34,652 bases of DNA from a virus. Each line of letters begins with the position of its first letter. The stretch's first letter is position 1. Shown here piece by piece: positions 7,016-14,057 of this stretch. A model generated the notes under the pieces. That model worked only from the letters and a program-made list of their open reading frames with translations, made no database searches and was not told the DNA's origin. The stretch lies in IMG/VR virus record IMGVR_UViG_3300032665_000117, positions 1 through 34,652 of that record. The stretch is one strand, 5' to 3'. Made by a program: the position numbers and the translations under genes.

Positions 7016-7442
7016 CGAATACCTCTTCTTGAGTCTTTAGTCTCTTACGTGCTTCTTGTAGCTCTTCTACTTGCTTCATAATAGTATTGTAGGCAGAAAC
7101 CGTTTCAGGAGCCACGGTGACTTCACTGGTTTCTTTTTGATTCAGCCTATTTTTACCAAGCCATACTAGCATTGTATTATCACCACTAATAGCTTTATCG
7201 AATTGAGCCTTTCTCAATACACCATCTCCCTGAAACTTCTTTTGCTGTGAATAAGCGGTAAAAGATACATTAAACTTTTCTTCAACTCTTCGATAAAATG
7301 TATCATGATGCATATCAAAATAAGGTGCGATTTCAGTGCCATGACATCCGGCAAGAAGCAATTGATCTACAAGATCCCAGTCTATTAGTTTCTCAGGGCG
7401 ACCAGTTTTAGGTGTAATAGTTTGCTTAGGATGTTTAGACAT
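6996..7442 (-). CDS. Candidate terminase small subunit (HTH DNA-binding)
   Basis: A 148-residue protein. Residues 14-55 (GRPEKLIDWDLVDQLLLAGC, then GTEIAPYFDMHHDTFYRRV) look like a helix-turn-helix. This is followed by an alpha-helical region with DGVLRKAQFDKAISGD and MLVWLGKNRLNQKE, which matches the MLIFWLKNR motif common in phage small terminases. The C-terminus is a charged helix suited to oligomerisation. It lies 12 kb from the large subunit and on the opposite strand. The alternative is a transcriptional regulator. No strong ribosome binding site is visible. Confidence 0.6.
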   Translation of the reverse strand: MSKHPKQTITPKTGRPEKLIDWDLVDQLLLAGCHGTEIAPYFDMHHDTFYRRVEEKFNVSFTAYSQQKKFQGDGVLRKAQFDKAISGDNTMLVWLGKNRLNQKETSEVTVAPETVSAYNTIMKQVEELQEARKRLKTQEEVFDGLDSA

Positions 7443-7510
7443 AAAAAAACTTTATACATTCTTATTAAAAAAAAGTACATGCATAAATAATTGTTGTTCG
7501 TTAAATTGCC

Positions 7511-7537
7511 CCTTTCCCCTAAAATCTTAGGCAAAGG
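7511..7537 (+). promoter_or_regulatory. Hairpin in the leader of the 134-residue gene
   Basis: CCTTT/AAAGG and CCTAA/TTAGG stems separated by a small internal loop, with an AATC apical loop, lie just before the ribosome binding site AAAGGAG. The region 7443-7550 separates divergent genes, so this may be an operator or a leader structure controlling translation. Confidence 0.45.
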
Positions 7538-7550
7538 AAAGGAGAACTGT

Positions 7551-7955
7551 ATGAGTACAACAAATTCTGTATGGAACGACCCTAAATTACAACCTATCAT
7601 TATGGCGACGCCTCACGGATGTTATTATAATAGTGTGACCCTCCGTTATGAGCCATATGACCCCATTTTAAGCACAGATGCTGCAAAACTTCATTTATAT
7701 GCTGGAATGCTTCGCGATGTTCGTGATAAGACAAATGCAAGCGTTGTAGAAGAACATAAAGAATGGTTCGGTAAACATATCGTTCAAATAAGGACTGACA
7801 TTATCGCTCGAAGATATAGACTAATATCGCCCTCCAGCACAGAATTTAGTTCTCTATTTCTCGGATTCATTTTTTTTGCTTCTGTGATATGCATTTCTGT
7901 AGCAATGATCTCATTCCAAAGTTTTATTAGGACCAAAAACGTAATTAAATTATAG
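7551..7955 (+). CDS. Hypothetical protein with C-terminal membrane anchor
   Basis: A 134-residue protein starting MSTTNSVWNDPK. This ATG has a strong AAGGAG site 8 nt upstream, so it is preferred to an in-frame ATG 60 nt earlier. The N-terminal 100 residues are soluble and mixed. Residues about 104-124 form one hydrophobic segment (LFLGFIFFASVICISVAMI), followed by a short basic tail. It is co-transcribed with the 317-residue gene 9 nt downstream. No homology recognised; it could be a host-interaction or superinfection factor. Confidence 0.7.
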   Translation: MSTTNSVWNDPKLQPIIMATPHGCYYNSVTLRYEPYDPILSTDAAKLHLYAGMLRDVRDKTNASVVEEHKEWFGKHIVQIRTDIIARRYRLISPSSTEFSSLFLGFIFFASVICISVAMISFQSFIRTKNVIKL

Positions 7956-7964
7956 AGGATATAT

Positions 7965-8918
7965 ATGGCATCGATTACCCATGTTCAAGCTCCGCACTCA
8001 ATGGAAAATCCCTATCTTAGTGAACAAATTGCAGCGAAAGAAAAATTCCAACTATTATCTGATGTTCCAGGATTGGAAGCACTGAGCCTCCGGATAAAAG
8101 GAGGAACATCATGGAGCTTGTATCGTGAAGGATATTATCCACTCTATCGCTCACTAGCCATTATGGGATTGGGATATTTAGCTGGAGCAGGATTGGGTGT
8201 GGCTGTGTTAGGACGCTCCGCATCTATTGAAAAGATATTTTGGCTTTCGCAAATCCCAGTAACATTTAGCGCCTGTATTGAACATTTTGTCACAAAAAAT
8301 AGTGACGAGTATCATAAAGCCTACACCACAAATCCCTATAAAGAAATTTCAAACCGTCTTTTTGAAGAAGATGGGATTTTGCAAAAATTTAGAGGCAATG
8401 GGTCTGGAGAACTATTAATCGAACCATATATTTCTCCTATTCCTCCGCATGATATAATCTATGAGAAACAACAGCTTGATGCATTGGAAAAGCAGACACC
8501 TGGATATATTCGAGACATGTACAGAAACAGGGGAGAACGTATTTCAAGGGACCTTTTCAAGCCTTGGGCCGAAGCTGGATTGATTGTGAATGCTCGCATC
8601 GAACATCTTCTCAATAAAGAGATCGAACATCTTCCTCCTCAGCGATTAAATGAAGAAAAGAAACTGGAGAAAATCTATGTGACGAATGCAAAACTTGCCC
8701 ATAATTTCTATCTACATTACTACGATAAAGCTCTAAATGAAGCCAAAGCCATCAACTCGCATCACGCTAAACATTTCTCATTAACATTCGGAAAGAATGT
8801 AAATGATTTAAACTGGGACCTCAATTGGAGAAATCTTCTAGACGATCGACTCGCAGATGTCTATAGACTTGAAGAGATTCGCAAATCGATAGAGGAGTAC
8901 AAGAAAGAGCCCTTTTAA
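7965..8918 (+). CDS. Hypothetical 317-residue protein with one hydrophobic segment
   Basis: The start ATG has a GAGG site. Residues about 66-87 (AIMGLGYLAGAGLGVAVLG) are hydrophobic and Gly-rich and could span or insert into a membrane. The rest is mostly helical and charged, with many His, Glu and Lys. No catalytic motif was seen. It is the second gene of a two-gene unit that ends in a good terminator. Phage structural genes flank it only on the other strand, so an accessory (moron-like) role is possible but unproven. Confidence 0.7.
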   Translation: MASITHVQAPHSMENPYLSEQIAAKEKFQLLSDVPGLEALSLRIKGGTSWSLYREGYYPLYRSLAIMGLGYLAGAGLGVAVLGRSASIEKIFWLSQIPVTFSACIEHFVTKNSDEYHKAYTTNPYKEISNRLFEEDGILQKFRGNGSGELLIEPYISPIPPHDIIYEKQQLDALEKQTPGYIRDMYRNRGERISRDLFKPWAEAGLIVNARIEHLLNKEIEHLPPQRLNEEKKLEKIYVTNAKLAHNFYLHYYDKALNEAKAINSHHAKHFSLTFGKNVNDLNWDLNWRNLLDDRLADVYRLEEIRKSIEEYKKEPF

Positions 8919-8929
8919 GGGTTCTTTTT
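8904..8929 (+). terminator. Rho-independent terminator after the two-gene unit
   Basis: A stem (AGAGCCC with GGGTTCT, one G-T pair, extended by A-T pairs) has a TTTTAA loop that contains the stop codon of the 317-residue gene. It is followed by a T run. The stop of the small minus-strand gene 8915-9037 also lies in it, so the site may end transcription from both directions. Confidence 0.8.
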
Positions 8930-9037
8930 CCTATTCTCTTCGCGACATAAGTTTTTCAGCTGATAGAATAAAGTCACGAAGAACAAAACGATCATTCCTC
9001 CGGCTACAACATTCATTGCTGGCGACAGGTCCGACAT
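8915..9037 (-). CDS. 40-residue single-pass membrane protein
   Basis: Starts MSDLSPAMNVVAGG with an excellent ribosome binding site (AAGGAG, 6 nt before ATG). Residues about 9-26 (NVVAGGMIVLFFVTLFYQ) form one membrane segment, followed by a basic tail (KNLCREENRKKNP). It has the shape of a holin-, antiholin- or spanin-like peptide, but nothing else in the window confirms lysis function. Confidence 0.6.
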   Translation of the reverse strand: MSDLSPAMNVVAGGMIVLFFVTLFYQLKNLCREENRKKNP

Positions 9038-9119
9038 AACGACTCCTTAGTTGAGGTCTTTATTTTTCTCAAAATCGTTTATGATGCCCATTATCGAATT
9101 CGTTAAGTTTTTGTTAAAC

Positions 9120-9575
9120 CTAAATTTTGCGAATGAATCGATTTCGCATGAGTTGAACTTTCATGTTTGTATCAGTCCTTTTTTTCTTTCTCAAGTTATC
9201 ATCAGCCTTCAAATATTGAAGGTTTTCAAGACAATGTTTTCCTCCATCATTCAATGGAATAACATGATCAACATGGCATCCACAGGGTTTATTAAGATAA
9301 AAAGATCTTATCTTACGAAATTCTTCTTTTGGTACATCTCTAAGTCCATCAATCCTATAGAATCCATGAAAAGCCGATCGCATTTTTTGTTGTTTTAAGC
9401 CCTTTTCACTTTTAAAGTATTTCCTTCTATTTTCTTTATTGCTTGGAAGATGATTTCTTCGATAATTCTTTTGCTTGGCAGTAATATTTTCTTGGATGAT
9501 TTTTTCTTGAACTTGTGGTGCCATAAATTTCTTTGCATGAGATATAAATTCTTTTAGTTCGTTATAATCCGGCAT
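9120..9575 (-). CDS. Free-standing HNH endonuclease
   Basis: A 151-residue basic protein. The C-terminal third has the HNH core CGCHVDHVIPLNDGGKH followed by LENLQYLKADDNLRKKK, with the conserved His pair and the Asn of the ENLQ motif. The N-terminus is helical and Lys-rich. The upstream 130 nt (9576-9705) are very AT-rich and hold no gene. It is probably a mobile endonuclease; no intron was seen around it. Confidence 0.88.
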   Translation of the reverse strand: MPDYNELKEFISHAKKFMAPQVQEKIIQENITAKQKNYRRNHLPSNKENRRKYFKSEKGLKQQKMRSAFHGFYRIDGLRDVPKEEFRKIRSFYLNKPCGCHVDHVIPLNDGGKHCLENLQYLKADDNLRKKKRTDTNMKVQLMRNRFIRKI

Positions 9576-9705
9576 TAATATAGAATAACATATTCCCCAT
9601 AAATATCACAGTCTGATAATCAAGATTATGTTATAAATAATTACTTGTTTTCATATGTTTTTGCACTAAACTATTATTGAATGTAAATAATCTTTTTTAA
9701 ACATA

Positions 9706-9966
9706 CTATTTTTTGTTTGAACGGATGCGGAAAGTCTCTTTTTTTAATGGAATCTTTGCGGAGTCTTTAAGATCAGTAGGAATTTCTTTATTCCTCCCCA
9801 TCAAGTTAAATCTTAGGTTGAAATGGGAAGTTGTTATTTTACCCAGCTCATTATCGCCAGCATCTTCATTATCAAAATAATCCCAAGTGTTGACGAACTC
9901 GTCATGTTCTACAAGTTTTTTTAATTCGTCTTGCGTTACCCAAACTTGGATGTTTTCTCTTTTCAT
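9706..9966 (-). CDS. Hypothetical early protein
   Basis: An 86-residue protein beginning MKRENIQVWVTQDELKKLVE, with an acidic middle (DYFDNEDAGDNELG) and a basic C-terminus (RIRSNKK). The start overlaps the stop of the upstream 26-residue gene by ATGA, and that overlap carries GGAAGGGG as ribosome binding site. No family recognised. Confidence 0.65.
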   Translation of the reverse strand: MKRENIQVWVTQDELKKLVEHDEFVNTWDYFDNEDAGDNELGKITTSHFNLRFNLMGRNKEIPTDLKDSAKIPLKKETFRIRSNKK

Positions 9967-10043
9967 TTCCCCTTCCTTTTTCTTTTCTTCTTAACTTTGA
10001 CCAGAATGACTGTGTGATCACCGAATAGATCTAATTGAACCAT
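9963..10043 (-). CDS. 26-residue basic peptide
   Basis: MVQLDLFGDHTVILV followed by a Lys/Arg-rich tail. Supported by the ATGA coupling with the next gene and by an AGAGGAA site about 10 nt upstream. Very small, so the call rests on spacing and composition. It could act as a leader peptide for 9706-9966. Confidence 0.45.
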   Translation of the reverse strand: MVQLDLFGDHTVILVKVKKKRKRKGK

Positions 10044-10095
10044 AGCCAAGCAGTTCCTCTGTCTTTGTAAGAAAGAACATCTTAGCATGAGGGCT

Positions 10096-10257
10096 CTATT
10101 TGCAGCCCTTCTTCTTCATTTTTTGATACTTTTCGATGATGGGATCGCGGACCTTTTCGTCGTAATTGGCGAGCTTATCATTCTTGCGGGCCGCTTTTTC
10201 GATGATCTTTTCCCCTTTGCGGATTTGCTTGGAGACTTTGCGCATCTTCCTGTCCAT
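10096..10257 (-). CDS. 53-residue basic coiled protein
   Basis: Starts MDRKMRKVSKQIRKGEKII with a strong AAGGAAGG site, is helical and Lys-rich, and ends MKKKGCK, like the protein at 1603-1806. Unknown function; perhaps nucleic-acid binding. It overlaps the doubtful frame 10116-10334 and is the better-supported of the two. Confidence 0.65.
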   Translation of the reverse strand: MDRKMRKVSKQIRKGEKIIEKAARKNDKLANYDEKVRDPIIEKYQKMKKKGCK

Positions 10258-10334
10258 TTTTTTGCCTTCCTTTTTAGAGAGCCGAAAATATCTTCAACGG
10301 TGAATCCGAAAACGCCACCAAAAAAGTTTTTCAC
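10116..10334 (-). CDS. Doubtful overlapping small basic protein
   Basis: A 72-residue frame starting with GTG 2 nt after the stop of the 40-residue gene (MKNFFGGVFGFTVEDIFG). Its second half lies over the 53-residue gene in another frame and has shadow-like composition. Only the first 25 codons lack a competing gene. It may be expressed by coupling, or be spurious. Confidence 0.3.
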   Translation of the reverse strand: MKNFFGGVFGFTVEDIFGSLKRKAKKWTGRCAKSPSKSAKGKRSSKKRPARMISSPITTKRSAIPSSKSIKK

Positions 10335-10336
10335 AA

Positions 10337-10459
10337 TTATTTTGCTTTCTTGTGATGCTTTTTCATGGCGTGCATGCCGTGCTTTTTAGCTTCATGCATT
10401 TTGCCATGCATTTCTTTTTTCTTTGCTGGCATTTCTTCTTTTTCGTGCTTGTGTTTCAT
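10337..10459 (-). CDS. 40-residue Lys/His/Met-rich peptide
   Basis: A 40-residue protein made almost entirely of Lys, His, Met, Glu and Ala, with repeated MHGKMHE, KKHGMH and MKKHHKK blocks. The AAGGAG site is 5 nt before the ATG. The composition suggests metal or nucleic-acid binding; this is inference only. Confidence 0.6.
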   Translation of the reverse strand: MKHKHEKEEMPAKKKEMHGKMHEAKKHGMHAMKKHHKKAK

Positions 10460-10492
10460 AACCGCTCCTTGTGGGTTAAAAGAAAAACTACA

Positions 10493-11266
10493 TCAGTAAA
10501 GATTTTTATTACAACGATTTTTCTTTAAGATATGAATAAGAAGCGCCGCATCATTGGTAGGAACCACATCTTTTTTATATTTTAAGAAGTCATATCCCTC
10601 TCTAGCTCGCTTCAATTCAGCTGGCGAGTTCCTAAAAGTGAGAACCACCCGATCTTTTTCTTTTAATTTCAGTCCCCAAAGATACGGACTTCCGGCTTTG
10701 ATTGGATTTGGATTTTCTTTTGCGTTGTTAACAACTTGTTCACGACCGGCCAGAGGCTCCTGATCTCGAGTAGTTATCAAAGAAGACTTAGTTAAAGAAG
10801 AGAGGATTCTAATAGTAGACACTTTTGCCAGTAAAGATGTAGACACTTTCGTTGTTGATAACTGGCCTCTTTTCTTCAAAAGTTTGGCAAAAAAGAGCTC
10901 ATCTTCTGACACATCTTTTATCACAGATTCGGAATGTTTTTTCCAATTCATCTTGAAATGACAAGCATCGATCAATATGCATAGCTCCACAAAATTTGCT
11001 TCCGCTTCGTATGTCAAAGTGCGCCTCTTTGGGTCTTTTTTGACTTTTAAGACACCGAGCTCAATTGCTTGTTTGATACATTTTTTTATTTGCGTGATTC
11101 CTAATCCAGTTTCTTTTGCTATCTTCTTGTGACTCAAAAAGATAGTGTCTGTCCAGGTGTACATGGGGATTAGCCCTGCATGGAAGAGTTTCCTAGTGGA
11201 AGGCCACATGGAATTATATTTATAAGTTGCATCTAAGAGATTCGTTTTAGATAAAGATTTTGTCAT
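10493..11266 (-). CDS. Replication-initiator-like winged-helix protein
   Basis: About 257 residues, starting MTKSLSKTNLLDATYKYNS. This ATG has an AAAGGAC site; an in-frame ATG 39 nt upstream has none. Residues about 40-75 (FLSHKKIAKETGLGITQIKKC, then AIELGVLKVKK) form a clear helix-turn-helix with wing, as in phage replication initiators of the O/DnaD/RepA type. The C-terminal half is basic and polar (PNPIKAGSPYLWGLKLKEKD). A 220-nt leader with regulatory elements precedes it. Alternatively it is a transcription factor. No helicase or helicase-loader gene lies next to it. Confidence 0.6.
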   Translation of the reverse strand: MTKSLSKTNLLDATYKYNSMWPSTRKLFHAGLIPMYTWTDTIFLSHKKIAKETGLGITQIKKCIKQAIELGVLKVKKDPKRRTLTYEAEANFVELCILIDACHFKMNWKKHSESVIKDVSEDELFFAKLLKKRGQLSTTKVSTSLLAKVSTIRILSSLTKSSLITTRDQEPLAGREQVVNNAKENPNPIKAGSPYLWGLKLKEKDRVVLTFRNSPAELKRAREGYDFLKYKKDVVPTNDAALLIHILKKNRCNKNLY

Positions 11267-11438
11267 CTGGCTTGTCCTTTTTTTACAAACCAACTGAAAA
11301 ATCATCTAAGTTCTTTCGCTAAATTCGCCGTCTTGATAAGGTTAGAGACGGATCGGGGTGGTTTAGGAAGGAACTTATCCTTTTTCTAGTTGGTTTTTGT
11401 GTCAGAAGCAAGCACTAAGCTAGCCTTTCCCTCCGATT

Positions 11439-11469
11439 ATTATCAAGTATTTTAAAGGAACTCAGTCAA
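11439..11469 (-). promoter_or_regulatory. Candidate promoter for the replication-type gene
   Basis: Leftward TTGACT (11469-11464) and GATAAT (11444-11439) with a long 19-nt spacer, in the 220-nt gap upstream of the gene ending at 10493. The predicted transcript would have a leader of roughly 165 nt. Confidence 0.4.
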
Positions 11470-11471
11470 CA

Positions 11472-11507
11472 AACCGGCGCTACCTAGTGGTGCCGGTTCT
11501 TTTTTTT
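11472..11507 (+). terminator. Rho-independent terminator pointing right, with no upstream plus-strand gene
   Basis: AACCGGC/GCCGGTT stem with an inner ACC/GGT stem and TAGT loop, followed by C and eight T residues on the plus strand. No plus-strand gene lies to its left before 8918, so it may end a small RNA from 11306-11471 or an antisense transcript over the replication gene. Confidence 0.8.
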
Positions 11508-11529
11508 AGTAAATATTCAATCTTAGACT

Positions 11530-11760
11530 TTAGGCTGGAATCTTAGGCAAAGGCATCCAATGCGTGACAATGCCGCCTTTTTCCCAACTATGAAGTGATG
11601 ACAGTGAAGAACTATCTACGTCTATGAAACTTTCCGATGGAAAGTAAGGACCAGCATAACCGCCAGTCTCTTGAGAGAACTCTTGATTGATGTAATGCTT
11701 AACAACGAGGAGACGAACGCCGACAGGAGGTTTTTTTTTGTTGATATCGATCCATTTCAT
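11530..11760 (-). CDS. DUF551-like small protein
   Basis: A 76-residue protein with the full family signature: MKWIDINKKKPPVGVRLLVV at the start and THWMPLPKIP at the C-terminus. Its start overlaps the stop of the next paralogue upstream by ATGA. It is the clearest of the five paralogues. Confidence 0.8.
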   Translation of the reverse strand: MKWIDINKKKPPVGVRLLVVKHYINQEFSQETGGYAGPYFPSESFIDVDSSSLSSLHSWEKGGIVTHWMPLPKIPA

Positions 11761-12023
11761 TCTAGCATTCTTTTCTTAGCCATAAGATTTATCACCTCAT
11801 CGTTTGTGATCACAGGTTTTTGGTATGGCGTTTTAGGGAGATATGCCCAATAAGTGATATCCTGCAATTTATCTTTGAGAAAACCCTCTGAATAATACCC
11901 ATATTCATCTCTATACCCTCTTTGGATATATCCATTAGAATCACAAAGTAAAACGTCCCAATCATCGGGAGGAAGTTGATGCTTAACGTCGATCCAGTGG
12001 ATCCATTCGATTATCTCTTTCAT
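11757..12023 (-). CDS. DUF551-like small protein
   Basis: An 88-residue protein with a family-like start (WIHWIDVKHQLPPDDWDVLL) and a typical ending (ITYWAYLPKTP), plus a short C-terminal extension. It is coupled by ATGA overlaps to genes on both sides. Confidence 0.75.
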   Translation of the reverse strand: MKEIIEWIHWIDVKHQLPPDDWDVLLCDSNGYIQRGYRDEYGYYSEGFLKDKLQDITYWAYLPKTPYQKPVITNDEVINLMAKKRMLE

Positions 12024-12208
12024 TGGTCCTCTTCTTTAGAAGGATGGAATTTTCCGACAAAAACCCATTTTCCGTTTCCACCTCTAAAAACTCGAAAAGG
12101 AGTGTATTCTTTTGAAACCCAATATGCATTTTCAAAGTGAGTATCCTTTTCTGTTGGATCTCTGTTTGCAATAACAACATGAGGCAATCCATCTGTTAAT
12201 GTATTCAC
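12020..12208 (-). CDS. Hypothetical small protein
   Basis: A 62-residue protein (MNTLTDGLPHVVIANRDPTE) in the coupled leftward operon, with 4-nt overlaps on both sides. A rival overlapping frame exists, but this one fits the ATGA spacing. It contains FRVFRGGNGKWVFVGKF, a beta-rich segment. Function unknown. Confidence 0.65.
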   Translation of the reverse strand: MNTLTDGLPHVVIANRDPTEKDTHFENAYWVSKEYTPFRVFRGGNGKWVFVGKFHPSKEEDQ

Positions 12209-12438
12209 TTTTCCCTCTCTATTTTAGGATTAAAATTCGGCTCATAATGCTTTTTAGAAAACCATGTCCAAGTATGGCCATTGGAACAGCGACGATTAAT
12301 TGTGTAGCATGGGAATCTGGTTAAGTCTGAGGTAGTGCTTGAAAATACTTCGTCTTGTCCACAGTTAGGGCAATAAGTTTGGTTAACTGGAAGAGTCAAA
12401 CAACCATCCTTTAGGCTTTTTCCTTCGATAAATCTCAT
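12205..12438 (-). CDS. Small zinc-ribbon protein
   Basis: A 77-residue protein with YCPNCG near residue 22 and RCSNGHTW near residue 50, a four-ligand zinc-ribbon pattern (three Cys and one Cys or His). Conserved aromatic residues follow (WTWFSKKHY). Probably a small nucleic-acid- or protein-binding module of the early operon. Confidence 0.65.
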   Translation of the reverse strand: MRFIEGKSLKDGCLTLPVNQTYCPNCGQDEVFSSTTSDLTRFPCYTINRRCSNGHTWTWFSKKHYEPNFNPKIEREK

Positions 12439-12480
12439 AAAACATATCGATCACTGCGATATCCAACGCCTGGGATGCAT

Positions 12481-12681
12481 TCATCCATATAACTCTTCTC
12501 TTTGATATGACTTATGCGGATATTGCTTCATATAAGGATTGGGGAGTTCCTCCCAAGCCCTTTCGAGTTCTTCTCTACTCTTGCACAAATACGTCGGATA
12601 AAAGTCTCCTGTTTCGATACAGGTAGGAAATATATTTTTTACTAATATCCAATCTTCTTCATTCCATTCGTCGTCTATCAT
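12481..12681 (-). CDS. Hypothetical acidic/aromatic protein
   Basis: A 66-residue protein beginning MIDDEWNEEDWILVKNIFP, acidic in the first half. It is coupled to the upstream 49-residue gene by ATGA. No family recognised. Confidence 0.6.
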   Translation of the reverse strand: MIDDEWNEEDWILVKNIFPTCIETGDFYPTYLCKSREELERAWEELPNPYMKQYPHKSYQREELYG

Positions 12682-12827
12682 TTTTTCTTTTTCGGAATTT
12701 TCGCTCCGGCCTTTCGTGCTTGGTTGAGAGCTGCTGCAATGCTTTGATTGCGCGGATGTCCTGAAGCTTCCATTTCTTTAATATTTTTACCGATGGTTTT
12801 TTTTGATGCGCCTTTTTTTAATGGCAT
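12678..12827 (-). CDS. 49-residue basic phage protein (MPLKKG type)
   Basis: Starts MPLKKGASKKTIGKNIKEME, continues ASGHPRNQSIAAALNQARKA and ends in a KIPKKKK tail. This small basic pattern recurs in many phage genomes, usually with unknown function. It has a strong AGGAGG site 5 nt before the ATG. Confidence 0.8.
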   Translation of the reverse strand: MPLKKGASKKTIGKNIKEMEASGHPRNQSIAAALNQARKAGAKIPKKKK

Positions 12828-12835
12828 ATGGCCTC

Positions 12836-13060
12836 CTATTTTTTGACCGAGAGTTTTCTTTTACCGTAAATCTTATTAAACATCGAAGCATCTATAGGTG
12901 GATGCATTTTTCTAGTAACCTTTTCAAGCCTACGAAGAGTCCGTACACGTATTCCTTTTCCAAGCGTCAGATTTTTAATAGTCAATTCGTTAAAACCTGT
13001 CATCCTCGCAAGACCCTTAACGGTTATCCCTGTCTTATCCAGCCATTCTTTTAAGTTCAT
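12836..13060 (-). CDS. Cro/CI-like HTH regulator
   Basis: A 74-residue basic protein. Residues about 10-40 (GITVKGLARMTGFNELTIKN, then LTLGKGIRVRTLRRL) match the lambda-repressor/XRE helix-turn-helix, with a short basic C-terminus and no dimerisation or cleavage domain. It is divergent from the recombination operon with a 78-bp shared control region, the classic place for a regulator of an early switch. It heads the leftward early operon. Confidence 0.75.
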   Translation of the reverse strand: MNLKEWLDKTGITVKGLARMTGFNELTIKNLTLGKGIRVRTLRRLEKVTRKMHPPIDASMFNKIYGKRKLSVKK

Positions 13061-13138
13061 ATTTTCCCATAAGATATAGTTTCGTCATGGATTTTAAGTG
13101 ATAGTAACATTACAATCTACAGAAAAAAAGGAACGTTC
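13061..13138. promoter_or_regulatory. Divergent early control region
   Basis: 78 bp between the HTH regulator (minus) and the nuclease gene (plus). The rightward side ends in an AAAAAGGAAC ribosome binding site. It must hold promoters for both directions and probably the regulator's operators, but I could not identify a clear inverted repeat. Confidence 0.5.
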
Positions 13139-13732
13139 ATGACAGATGTTATTGATCCTAAGTGGGTGCGGGTGAGTTCGATCCTTCGCATGATGCCCAC
13201 TTTACTAATAGAAAATAGATGGGGATACCCACTCGATGCAATAGATAGTAGTATTTTAGAGAGAAAAGCAGAGCTGGGATCTAATGTCCATGAAGCAATT
13301 GCCGAGCATATTAAAGAAGAGTTTTATATACTCTCTGATCGTGAGCAGGGCTATTTCGACAGTTATTTGAAATGGGAAAAGAGCGTTAGCCTGGAATGTC
13401 ACATGACAGAGAAGCGATACTACTATGAACCTATGAACCTAACAGGATGTATAGACATGATCGGCAAGATAAATCCTTGTGGACTGCCTCAACTAATAGA
13501 CTTTAAATGCACTGTCGCTTCCGATCCTGTAAAGTGGCCCATTCAGGCTGCATTCTATTACCTTCTTACTCAATTTAATGGAATGAAGCTCGATCCGAAT
13601 TGTCTGTTTATCCAGTTAGATAAGGAAGGAAAAGCACCAAAAGTGCATCGATACGAGATTACAAAAGAGCTTACTTCGGCTGCGATTTCTCTATACAATA
13701 CGTATATGTACTTGACTCGGAAATATCAATAA
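13139..13732 (+). CDS. PD-(D/E)XK nuclease, RecB/Cas4/lambda-exonuclease-like
   Basis: A 197-residue protein with the fold's motifs in order: GSNVHEAIAEH (motif I His, about residues 49-59), TGCIDMIGKI (Asp, about 101-110), LIDFKCT (D-x-K, about 118-124) and QAAFYYLL (about 137-144). This is the catalytic set of phage recombination exonucleases. It is the first gene of a cassette with RecT, so it probably resects DNA ends to load the annealing protein. The start has an AAGGAAC site. Confidence 0.82.
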   Translation: MTDVIDPKWVRVSSILRMMPTLLIENRWGYPLDAIDSSILERKAELGSNVHEAIAEHIKEEFYILSDREQGYFDSYLKWEKSVSLECHMTEKRYYYEPMNLTGCIDMIGKINPCGLPQLIDFKCTVASDPVKWPIQAAFYYLLTQFNGMKLDPNCLFIQLDKEGKAPKVHRYEITKELTSAAISLYNTYMYLTRKYQ

Positions 13733-13762
13733 ATACACAATAGGAACTATATCGGATGGAAT

Positions 13763-14017
13763 ATGAATGAAAAAATAGCAAAAGAAGAAAGAGAAAAAAA
13801 AGAAGAGGTCGGAAATGCTGTTCGTTTGCTTCTTGATGTTCTCACGCGGAATAAAATAAAAATGTCGATTGCAGGTGATGTTTTATTGAATTTGTTTTTA
13901 AAGATTTCCGCGTGCATGAATGTCCCAGAAGAAGAACTGAAAATAATTTTAGATCAGGCAAAAACCCACTATCCGAAGGTTTTAGAATCAAAACGAGAAT
14001 TTGAGGATTATAAATAA
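13763..14017 (+). CDS. Hypothetical helical protein of the recombination cassette
   Basis: An 84-residue, mostly helical protein with a Lys/Glu-rich start (MNEKIAKEEREKKEEV) and a hydrophobic middle (VLLNLFLKISACMNVPEEEL). It sits between the nuclease and the coiled-coil gene. No family recognised. Confidence 0.65.
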   Translation: MNEKIAKEEREKKEEVGNAVRLLLDVLTRNKIKMSIAGDVLLNLFLKISACMNVPEEELKIILDQAKTHYPKVLESKREFEDYK

Positions 14018-14041
14018 AAAACCCGTTGCTGTAACAACGGG
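14016..14041 (-). terminator. Hairpin after the 84-residue gene, terminator in the minus direction
   Basis: A perfect 7-bp stem CCCGTTG/CAACGGG with a 6-nt loop. The A-run on its left makes a U-run only for leftward transcripts; rightward it is followed by the ribosome binding site of the next gene. It could stop antisense transcription entering from the tail-fibre side, or act as an intercistronic mRNA hairpin. Confidence 0.65.
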
Positions 14042-14057
14042 CAAAGGAAGGAACTAT

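Noticed and set aside
9051-9398. Plus-strand 115-residue frame over the HNH gene
   Set aside because: It is a shadow of the well-supported minus-strand HNH endonuclease.
13139-13732. Cas4 of a CRISPR system
   Set aside because: The nuclease lacks the Cas4 cysteine cluster, and its neighbour is RecT; a phage recombination exonuclease fits better.
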